A stretch of 64,000 bases of DNA from Colletes latitarsis (lineage: Eukaryota; Arthropoda; Insecta; Hymenoptera; Colletidae): the NCBI RefSeq assembly GCF_051014445.1, contig NW_027488370.1, positions 14,694,001 to 14,758,000 on the forward strand. Direction: 5' to 3'. Made by a program: the position numbers and the translations under genes. The notes beneath the pieces were generated by a model, which saw only the letters and a program-made list of their open reading frames with translations, ran no database searches and had not been told where the DNA came from. The first letter of the stretch is position 1. Each line of letters opens with the position of its first letter. Shown here piece by piece: positions 24,201-32,614 of this stretch.

Positions 24201-26860
24201 ACCTAACTTGCGCTGTCGTCTAAAATATTGATCGAAACCAGGTTTAATGGACCGTTTCAGTGTGGTACCGGTTTACTACGTGATCCAAACCAGAAAAAAC
24301 CGAGGATCAGTTCAACAAGTATGTGAAAAACGCGAAAGTATGAGCCGGATGAGGGCAAATCCCCGACCTATCACAGACATAACTTGCGTTATCCTCTAAA
24401 ATATTGTTCGAAACCAGGTTTAATTGACTGTTTTAGTGTGGTACCACTTTACTACGTGGCCAGAGCAGAAAAAACCCTCGATCAGGTCAACATGTATGCT
24501 AAAACTGCGAAAGTATGACCCTGATGAGGGCAAATCCCAGACCTAACCAAGACCTAACACGTGTTATCCTCTAAAATATTGATCGAAATCAGGTTTAGTG
24601 GACTGTTTCAGTGTGATACCACATTACTACGTGATCCAATCCAGAAGAAAGGCCAGGATCTGTTCAACGAGTATGTGAAGTATGCGAAAGTATGAGTCTG
24701 ATGAGGGCAAATCCCAGGCCTAACCTAGACATAACATGCGTTATCCTCTAAAATATTGATCGAAACCAGGTTTAGTGGACTGTTTCAGTGTGGTACCACA
24801 TTTCTACGTGACCCAAACCAGAAAAAACCCAGGATCTGTTCAACAAGTATGTGGAAAACGCGAAAGTATGAGCCTGATGAGGGCAAATCCCAGACCTATC
24901 CCAGACATAACTTGCGTTATCCTCTAAAATATTGATGGAACCCAGGTTTAAATGACTGTTTCAGTGTGGTACCACATTACTACGTGATCCAATCAAGAAA
25001 AAGTCCAGGGTCTAGGCTTCAAGTATGAGAAATATGCGAAAGTATGAGCCTGACGAGAGCAAATCCCAGACCTAACCTAGACCTAACATGCGTTATCCTC
25101 AAAAATATTGATCGAAACCCGGTTTAATCGACTGTTTCAGTGTGGTACCACATAAGTACGTGAACCAAACCAGAAAAAGCGAAGGATCTGTTCAACAAGT
25201 ATGTGAATAACGCGAAAATATGACCCTGATGAGGGCAAATCCCAGACCTATCCCAGACCTAACTTGCGTTATCCTATAAAATATTGATCGAATCCAGGTT
25301 TATTTGACAGTTTCAATGTGGTACCACTTTGCTACGTGATCCAAAGCAGAAAACAACATCGATCAGGTCAACATGTATGTTAAAACTGCGAAAGTATGAC
25401 CCTGATTTGGGTAAATCCCAGGCCTAACCTAGACCTAACATGCGTTATCCTATAAAATATTGATCGAAACCAGGTTTAATTGACTGTTTCAGTGTGGTAC
25501 CACTTTGCTACGTGATCCAAAGCAGAAAAAACCATCGATCAGGTCAACATGTATGTTAAAACTGCGAAAGGATGACCCTGATGAGGGCAAATCCCAGACC
25601 TAACCTAGACCTAACATGTGTTATCCTCTAAAATAATAATCGAAACCAGGTTTAATGGTCTGCCTCAGTGTGGTACCACATTACTACGTGATCGAAACCA
25701 GAAAAAACCCAGGATCCGTTCAACAAGTATGTGAAAAACGCGAAAGTATGAGCCTGACGAGGGCAAATCCTAGACCTAACCCAGACCTAACATGCGTTAT
25801 CCTCTAAAATATTTATCGAGACCAGGTTTAATTGAATGTCTCAGTGTGGTACCACATTACTACGTGATCCAAACCAGAAAAAAACCAGGATCCGTTCAAC
25901 AAGTATGTGAAAGACGCGAAAGAATGAGCCTGATGAGAGCAAATCCCAGACCTATCCCAGACATAACTTGCGTTAGCCCATAAAATATTGATCGAATCCA
26001 GGTTTAATTGACTGTATCAGTGTGATACCACCTTGCTACGTGATCCAAAGCAGAAAAAACCCTCGATCATGCCAATATCTATGAGAAATATGCGAAAGAA
26101 TGAGCCTGATGAGGGCAAATCCTAGACCTAACGCAGATCTAACATGCGTTATCCTCTAAAATATTTATCAAGACCAGGATTAATTGACTGTTTCAGTGTG
26201 GCATCACATTACTACGTGATCCAAACCAGTGGAAGCCCAGGATCTGGCCAACAAGAATGAGAATAATGCGAAAGTACGAGCCTCATCAGAACACACCCCA
26301 GACCTAACCAAGACTTAACATGAATTTTTCTCTAAGATATTGATCGAAACCAGGTTTAATGGACCGTTTCGGTGTGGTACCACATTACTACGTGAACCAA
26401 ACCGGAAGAAACCCAGGATCTGTTCAGCAAGTATGTGAAAAACGCGAAAGTATGAGCCTGACGAGGGCAAATCCTAGACCTAACCCAGACCTAACATGCG
26501 TTATCCTCTAAAATATTTATCAAGACCAGGTTTAATTGAATGTCTCAGTGTGGTACCACATTACTACGTGATCCAAACCAGAAAAAACCCAGGATCTAGC
26601 CATGAAGTATGAGAAATATGCGAAAGTATGAGCCTGACGAAGGCAAATCCCAGACCTATCCCAGGCATAACTTGTGTTATCCTCTAAAATATTGATCGAA
26701 ACCAGGTTTAACGGACTGTTTCAGTGTGGTACCACATTACTACGTGATCGAAACCAGAAAAAACCCAGGATCCATTCAACAAGTATGTGAAAAACGCGAA
26801 AGTATGAGCCTGATAAAGGCAAATCCCAGACCTATCCCAGACATAACTTGCGTTAGCCCA
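21240..26860. repeat. Segmental duplication within satellite, 19-21 monomer offset
   Basis: The stretch 21.24-23.16 kb recurs at about 24.59-26.86 kb. The offset is 3344 bp (19 monomers) at the left end, for example gataccacattactacgtg at 21271 and 24615, and 3696 bp (21 monomers) further on, for example tacgtgaacc at 21461 and 25157. The second copy has therefore gained two monomers, or the first has lost two. The 22.1-kb and 25.8-kb parts appear almost identical, including the rare phrase cgttagcccataaaat, so the event is recent. Similarity ends near 23.16/26.86 kb. Confidence 0.85.
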
Positions 26861-28470
26861 TAAAATATTGATCGAATCCAGGTTTAATTGACTGTATCAG
26901 TGTGATACCACCTTGCTACGTGATCCAAAGCAGAAAAAACCCTCGATCATGCCAATATCTATGAGAAATATGCGAAAGAATGAGCCTGACGAGGGCAAAT
27001 CCTAGACCTAACCCAGACCTAACATGCGTTATCCTCTAAAATATTTATCAAGACCAGGTTTAATTGAAAGTTCCAGTGTGGTACCGCATTACTACGTTAT
27101 CCAAACCAGAAAAAGCCCAGAATCTGGCCATCAAGTATGAGAAATATGCGAAAGAATGAGCCTGATGAGGGCAAATCCTAGACCTAACCCAGACCTAACT
27201 TGCGTTGTCATCTAAAATATTGATGGAAACCAGGTCTAAATGACTGTTTCAGTGTGACATCACATTACTACGTGATCCAAACCAGAGAAAACCGAGGATC
27301 AGTTCAACAAGTATGTGAAAAACGCGAAAGTATGAGCCGGATGAGGGCAAATCCCCGACCTAACCTAGACCTAACACGTGTTATCCTCTAAAATAATAAT
27401 CAAAACCAGGTTTAATGCTCTGCTTCAGTGTGGTACCACATTACTCCGTGGCCAAAGCAGAAAAAACCCTCGATCAGGTCAACATGTATGCTAAAACTGC
27501 GAAAGTATGACCCTGATGAGGGCAAATCCCAGACCTAACCTAGACCTAACACGTGTTATCTTCTAAAATATTGATCGAAATCAGGTTTAGTGGACTGTTT
27601 CAGTGTGGTACCACTTTACAACGTGATCGAAACCAGAAAATGCCAGGGATCTGTTCAACAAGTATGTGAAAAATGCGAAGGTATGACCCTGATGAGGGCA
27701 AATCCCAGACCTATCCCAGACCTAACTTGCGTTGTCCTCTAAAATATTGTTCGAAACCAGGTTTAATTGACTGTTTTAGCGTGGCACCACTTTACTACGT
27801 GACCCAAAGTAGAAAAAACCCTCGATCAGGGCAACGTGTCTGGTAAAACTGCGATAGTATGACCCTCATTAGTGCAAAACCAGACCTATCCCAGACCTAA
27901 CTTGCGTTATTCTCTAAAATATTGATGGAAACCAGGTTTAAATGACTGTTTCAGTGTGGTACCACATTACTACGTGATCCAATCCAGAAAAAGTCCAGGA
28001 TCTAGCCATCAAGTATGAGAAATATGCGAAAGAACGAGCCTGATGAGGGCAAATCCTAGACCTAACCCAGACCTAACTTGCGCTGTCCTCTAAAATATTG
28101 ATCGAAACCAGGTTTAATGGACCGTTTCAGTGTGGTACCGGTTTACTACGTGATCCAAACCAGAAAAAACCGAGGATCAGTTCAACAAGTATGTGAAAAA
28201 CGCGAAAGTATGAGCCGGATGAGGGCAAATCCCCGACCTATCACAGACATAACTTGCGTTATCCTCTAAAATATTGTTCGAAACCAGGTTTAATTGACTG
28301 TTTTAGTGTGGTACCACTTTACTACGTGGCCAGAGCAGAAAAAACCCTCGATCAGGTCAACATGTATGCTAAAACTGCGAAAGTATGACCCTGATGAGGG
28401 CAAATCCCAGACCTAACCAAGACCTAACACGTGTTATCCTCTAAAATATTGATCGAAATCAGGTTTAGTG
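24200..28470. repeat. Segmental duplication, 22-monomer offset
   Basis: The stretch near 24.2-24.6 kb recurs near 28.08-28.47 kb with an offset of 3870 bp (22 monomers). It is marked by cgctgtc at 24211 and 28081, the rare gtaccggtttactacg, and gtggccagagcagaaaaaac. It overlaps the 19-21 monomer duplication, showing at least two rounds of exchange in this region. Confidence 0.75.
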
Positions 28471-28768
28471 GACTGTTTCAGTGTGGTACCACTTTACAAC
28501 GTGATCGAAACCAGAAAATGCCAGGGATCTGTTCAACAAGTATGTGAAAAATGCGAAGGTATGACCCTGATGAGGGCAAATCCCAGACCTATCCCAGACC
28601 TAACTTGCGTTGTCCTCTAAAATATAGATGGAAACCAGGTTTAATGGACCGCTTCAGTGTGGTACCACATTACTACGTGATCCAAACCAGAAAAAACCAA
28701 GGATCTGTTCAACAAGTATGTGAAAAACGCGAAAGTATGAGCCGGATCAGGGCAAATCCCAGACCTAT

Positions 28769-28777
28769 CCCAGACAT

Positions 28778-28780
<3 letters not shown>
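28769..28780. repeat. Target site duplication candidate, 3' side of LINE
   Basis: CCCAGACATAAC lies directly before the T-run (the poly(A) tail on the - strand). CCCAGACCTAAC lies directly after the other end at 34758-34769. Eleven of twelve bases agree. The sequence is part of the telomere-like motif of the satellite monomer. Confidence 0.65.

Positions 28781-28810
<30 letters not shown>
28781..28810 (-). other. Poly(A) tail of full-length LINE
   Basis: Thirty consecutive T on the + strand mark the 3' end of the element, next to the satellite phrase cagacataac. An uninterrupted tail of this length suggests a fairly recent insertion. Confidence 0.93.
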
Positions 28811-28811
<1 letters not shown>

Positions 28812-29326
28812 TCGTGGGGAAAATCTTCGAAAGACTCCCACCCACCTCCTTGGGGAGAGGTGGGAGGGGTGTGTGGGATTCCCCGCGCCCGTACAACGAC
28901 AGGCGCGGGACCTACCCACTAAAAACCCCACGGTGACCCTTCGGCACGCTTTGGGAGGATACCGGGAATCGCTCGAAGCATTCTTCCGGTATCCTCCCCG
29001 TGCCCGCGCTTTCGCGCCCATCCCCCGGGGGGACAAACGGTCCCCCCAGTAGACACACTGCCTCATAGCGGCGGGACGGGGCCACTCCATCCCGCCGCTA
29101 TCCGTCCCGGGGCCGCGTTTAGTGGCGGCTGCGAGCCCCAAATCGCAACCGCCCGCGACCCCGTTTCCACCCCTCGGCGGCCGGGCGTTCATGGCCGCAC
29201 CAGACCGCCGAGGGTGCCTCCCCTTGCGTCGGACCGGTAGGGGGAGGCACTCCTACCCCCACCCGGTCCGACCCGGCGCCGCCTGGCGGGAGGAGGGTCC
29301 CCTCAGGACCCCCCTCCCAGCCTAGG
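28811..29326 (-). other. LINE 3' UTR with stacked hairpins
   Basis: 516 bp after the ORF2 stop. At least three perfect inverted repeats are visible: CCCACCTC/GAGGTGGG (28841-28848 with 28857-28864), CCCGCGCC/GGCGCGGG (28882-28889 with 28902-28909) and GAGGATACCGG/CCGGTATCCTC (28955-28965 with 28986-28996). A short GCGC-GAAA-GCGC stem-loop follows near 29003-29020 on the RNA strand. Such structures are plausible recognition sites for the element's own reverse transcriptase. The last 255 bp are also what remains in the truncated copies at 47603 and 51424. Confidence 0.75.
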
Positions 29327-30946
29327 TCATCCGCCACGCCGAGGCGGCCGCCCGCGACGCCTCGCGACCGGGCGACGACCTCGGGCCACCGCACGAGCGC
29401 GAGCTTCAGTGCGCCGCTGAAGCTCGCGCTCCCTCCCCGCGGCCTCCTTCTGCAACATTACGTTCTCGCAGAAGGAGGCCACGGCCCTCCACTTCTCCTC
29501 GCTGCCGAGCATGGCGCGCACCACGCCCGGCAGCGAGACATCCCGCCCGACGACGCCGACCAGGACACGGCGCTCCCCCTCCCACGCGGGGCATACCTCC
29601 AGGGTATGATCCGCCGTGTCCTGCTCAGCGTCGCAGTGGCAGCAACGCGCCGTCGGCTCCTTCCCTATCCGGCACAGGTATCTTCCGAAGCTGCCATGCC
29701 CGGAAAATACCTGTGCCAGCCGGTAGGTGAGGCTGCCATGGCCTCTGTCCAGCCACTCCTTCAGGAGTGGCCGAACAGCCCCGACAGTCCGGTGCCCCGC
29801 GGTTGGCAGAGCCAGCCGCTCCTGCCACGCGAGCAACACGGACTGCCGGGCCTGGCGCTTCAAATCGCCCCAAGCTGGTTCCTGCCCGCCCGGGACCGCC
29901 CCCACCCCCGCGCGTCGGTCGACGCGGTGCCGGTACATCGCCGCGTGCGACCGCGCGAGCAGGTCCATGGGCGGCATCCCCGCTAGAACCGTCGCCGCCT
30001 CGTGTGACATGGTCCGATACCCGCGGACGACCCTGAGCGCCACGCGCCTCTGAACCCGACGCAGCATAGTCATGCTGCGCCGGGAGGCAGCCAGGTCGTC
30101 CGCCCAGACGGGGACCCCGTATAGGGCCACCGACTGGACCATTGCCACATAGAGGCGACGAACTCGGCCCGCCGGGCCCCCCAGGTTGGGCAGGATCCGG
30201 CCCAGAGCCGCAACCATCCTTTCCAACCGGGGGACCAGGCAGCGGAAATGCTTCTCGAAACGCCAGTGGCTATCGAGGATCAGCCCTAGATACCTGATCT
30301 GGGGCTTCACCTCGATGTCAGCCCCACCCACCCGAATCAGAGGGGGTGGCGGATCCTGCCGAGGTGAATGAAACGCAATCACCTCGGTCTTATGGACCGC
30401 CACCGTCATCCCCATCCCCCTGATCCGGTCGACGACGCGTTGCGACCCCTCCTCCGCGCGACGCATGGCCCTCCCCGAGTGCGCCCCGACGGCCAGCACC
30501 AGTGTGTCATCCGCATAACACACCGTGCTGACGCCGTCGGGGAGGCCGGCCCGCAACACCGAGTCGTACGCGATGTTCCACAGGAGTGGCCCGAGGACCG
30601 ACCCCTGCGGAACACCGCAGTACACCTCCCTCCGCATATCACCATCCCGGCCCGGATACTCGATCCACCTGCCGCGGAGATAATCCCCGACGACCGCCCT
30701 GAGACAAGGGGGGACTCGATGATATTCGAGTCCCCTCCTTATCTCTTCCCAGGGGAGGGTGTTAAAGGCATTGGCAATATCCAAGGATATTGCCAATGCC
30801 ACCCCTCCCCGGGAGACGGCCGCCTCCGAGAGGGCCCTCACACGACCTATCGCGTCGATAGTCGATCGGCCCCCCCCGGAAACCGAACTGGCAGTCGGCC
30901 AGACCGGGATCACCCCGCGACAGGTGCTCGACGAGGCGGGCAGCAA
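29327..30946 (-). CDS. LINE ORF2, RT palm to C-terminal zinc knuckle
   Basis: The 3' part of ORF2, in a different frame from the endonuclease part because of a one-base change at the C-run 30870-30877. The first 23 or so residues of this open frame are out-of-frame readthrough; true homology begins at GGRSTIDAIGRV. Seen in order: SLDIANAFNTL with the first catalytic Asp (residue 56), PQGSVLGPLLW (113-123), YADD (144-147), the thumb and connection region (around KPQIRYLGLILD and QSVALYGVPVWAD), and a CX2CX8HX4C knuckle (C435, C438, H447, C452) near the C-terminus. The tail is Arg-rich. It performs target-primed reverse transcription together with the upstream endonuclease. All RT catalytic motifs look intact. 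Confidence 0.9.
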   Translation of the reverse strand: MLPASSSTCRGVIPVWPTASSVSGGGRSTIDAIGRVRALSEAAVSRGGVALAISLDIANAFNTLPWEEIRRGLEYHRVPPCLRAVVGDYLRGRWIEYPGRDGDMRREVYCGVPQGSVLGPLLWNIAYDSVLRAGLPDGVSTVCYADDTLVLAVGAHSGRAMRRAEEGSQRVVDRIRGMGMTVAVHKTEVIAFHSPRQDPPPPLIRVGGADIEVKPQIRYLGLILDSHWRFEKHFRCLVPRLERMVAALGRILPNLGGPAGRVRRLYVAMVQSVALYGVPVWADDLAASRRSMTMLRRVQRRVALRVVRGYRTMSHEAATVLAGMPPMDLLARSHAAMYRHRVDRRAGVGAVPGGQEPAWGDLKRQARQSVLLAWQERLALPTAGHRTVGAVRPLLKEWLDRGHGSLTYRLAQVFSGHGSFGRYLCRIGKEPTARCCHCDAEQDTADHTLEVCPAWEGERRVLVGVVGRDVSLPGVVRAMLGSEEKWRAVASFCENVMLQKEAAGRERELQRRTEARARAVARGRRPVARRRGRPPRRGG

Positions 30947-32498
30947 TCACACGCTCGAAGAGCTTGCCCACCTCGTCGAGGAGACAAATGGGCCGGTATG
31001 CGGAGGGAGACTCCGCGGGCCGACCCTCCTTCCGGAGGAGGACCATCCTCGCCACCTTCCAACTGGGGGGGAATCGCCCGTCCCTCAGGCAGCGGTCGAA
31101 CAACCGCCTGAGGTCCGCCCCAAGGACGCCCTGGGTCAAGACCCAAACCCGGCCGGGCACACCATCCGGACCCGGGGCCGTGTTACGAACCCCGAGCCGT
31201 CTGATGGCCGCTGCCAGCTCCTCCTGCGTGACCCCCAGCTCGGCCGTCCACTCCACTGGGACAGCCGCCGCCGCCGGAGGACGCGGTCCCCTCTCCCCAA
31301 TTGGGAAGAGTATATTGACCACGTCCTCCAGCAGCCGGGGGTCAAGACCCTCGGTGAGGGGGGGCGCCCACGGGCGGAGCTTATTCAGCACCACCTTATA
31401 TGGGCGCCCCCATGGATCGTCATCGAGGGTCTGGAGGAGCTCCTTCCATGCCTGGGTCTTGGCCCGTTTGATGGCGACCTGCAGAGCAACCCGCGCCACG
31501 CGGTATGCTCCATACAGGTCATCAGCTGCCCTCGCTCGCGCCACGCCGTCGCCTGTACGTTGACGACGGCGCGCGCGGGTGTACTGGCGTCGGGCGCGGA
31601 CAGTCGCGACTCGCAACTCCGCGATCGCGTCCGACCACCAGTACACCGCCCGGCGAGGAGAAGCCCGCCCGACCCGAGGCATCGCCGCGTCGCAAATACC
31701 CGCGACCAATGCTCCGAGCCGGGCGACCTCCTCCTCTATGCTCGGCAACTCGGCCGCTCCCTGCGGCCAAGTTGCAGCGAGGGCAGCTGCCATCAGGGCG
31801 TCCTTGTCCAGGCGCCGAAGCGCCCAGCGGCGTGGTGGGGTGCCACGCAGGCGGCCGTGTCGGGATGCACTCGCGGCGGCAGAGACCTCCATCCGGATGT
31901 ACCGGTGATCGGAGAGTGTCTCTGCCCCCGCGACCACGTGCCAACCCGACACCATGCGCACGGCGTTGGGGGTCGCGAATCCAACATCCACGATGGACCC
32001 CCCATATCGCCGCACGCATGTGTGCTCCGACCCCCGGAGGTCGAGCCCCGCCGCCCAATCGCCCAGGATCCCGCCGCGAACGGAGGTCCTGGGGGATCCC
32101 CAAGCCACCGACTTGGCATTAAAATCCCCCAGGACCAGCACCGGCCGGGCCGCGTAGCGCTGCACGCATGCCGCGACCTCGGCCAAGTACAGCTCGAACG
32201 CAGCGTGACCGCTACGGGGCGAAATGTAGCACCCCACCACAGCGACTCCCCCCCAGTCCACGGCGACGAATCCCCGACCGCGCTCCAACAAGGAGAACGG
32301 TGGGGACCCGTCGCCCCCTCCCCATACCGTCGCCACCAAGCCGTCCGCGTCGCCCACCCAATGAGGGTGATCAGGGACGCGGTACGGCTCGGCGGCGACC
32401 GCCAGGCCAACCCCCCACTCCGCGAGGACTTGGGACATCAAGTCCTGTGCCGCGCGGCAGTGGTTGAGGTTGGCCTGGAGGAGGAGGCGGGGCGGCAT
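30762..32498 (-). CDS. LINE ORF2, endonuclease and RT fingers (frameshifted)
   Basis: ORF2 from its ATG at 32498 encodes an apurinic/apyrimidinic-like endonuclease: QANLN (N10), AAEPYR (E37), GDFNAKS (D125, N127), SIVDVGFAT (D171) and LSDHRYI (D197, H198). The enzyme nicks the target DNA. The reverse transcriptase begins around residue 425-440 with RNTAPGPDGVP, then FPPSWKVARMVLLRKEG, YRPICLLDEVGKLFERVIA and the start of the FGFRGG motif near residue 540. There the frame is lost at a run of eight C (30870-30877), and the remaining residues to the stop are nonsense. Together with the downstream part, ORF2 spans 3172 bp, about 1050 codons, normal for R1-clade ORF2. No residue needed for the endonuclease appears missing. 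Confidence 0.9.
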   Translation of the reverse strand: MPPRLLLQANLNHCRAAQDLMSQVLAEWGVGLAVAAEPYRVPDHPHWVGDADGLVATVWGGGDGSPPFSLLERGRGFVAVDWGGVAVVGCYISPRSGHAAFELYLAEVAACVQRYAARPVLVLGDFNAKSVAWGSPRTSVRGGILGDWAAGLDLRGSEHTCVRRYGGSIVDVGFATPNAVRMVSGWHVVAGAETLSDHRYIRMEVSAAASASRHGRLRGTPPRRWALRRLDKDALMAAALAATWPQGAAELPSIEEEVARLGALVAGICDAAMPRVGRASPRRAVYWWSDAIAELRVATVRARRQYTRARRRQRTGDGVARARAADDLYGAYRVARVALQVAIKRAKTQAWKELLQTLDDDPWGRPYKVVLNKLRPWAPPLTEGLDPRLLEDVVNILFPIGERGPRPPAAAAVPVEWTAELGVTQEELAAAIRRLGVRNTAPGPDGVPGRVWVLTQGVLGADLRRLFDRCLRDGRFPPSWKVARMVLLRKEGRPAESPSAYRPICLLDEVGKLFERVIAARLVEHLSRGDPGLADCQFGFRGGPIDYRRDRSCEGPLGGGRLPGRGGIGNILGYCQCL

Positions 32499-32614
32499 TA
32501 ATTAATGGCCGCGCCAGCCTCCTCCCGGCCGTCCGTCCCCGTAGCACCGTCCACCTCCATGGAGGACGATGCCACCGCCCTCGGCACCGGAGCCGGTGCA
32601 GCCCGCCTCTTCCT
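32499..32614 (-). other. ORF1-ORF2 spacer of LINE
   Basis: 116 bp between the ORF1 TAG and the ORF2 ATG. On the - strand it ends CATTAATTAATG, with stop triplets immediately before and overlapping the ATG. Such an arrangement suits termination-reinitiation, which has been reported for ORF2 of the related SART1. In the frame that would follow a one-base shift at the C-run 32631-32637, ORF1 would run through this spacer and end at the TAA just before the ATG. Confidence 0.5.

Larger units (their letters stand above)
10145..28780. repeat. 176-bp satellite array, block 2
   Basis: About 106 monomers in the same orientation and phase as block 1. From about 16.0 kb a distinct subfamily appears repeatedly, in which the linker reads ggtcaacatgtatgttaaaactgcg and the following tract aaaaaaccctcgatc or aaaaaaccatcgatc. 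Variants cctatcccagacataacttgcg and cctatcccagacctaacttgcg of the telomere-like pair become common. No gene, RNA gene or other insertion is seen. Confidence 0.97.

Noticed and set aside
28781..28810. The T30 run as a terminator or simple repeat
   Set aside because: It is the poly(A) tail of a - strand LINE, as shown by its position at the 3' UTR end and by matching A-tails on the + strand copies at 47858 and 51679.
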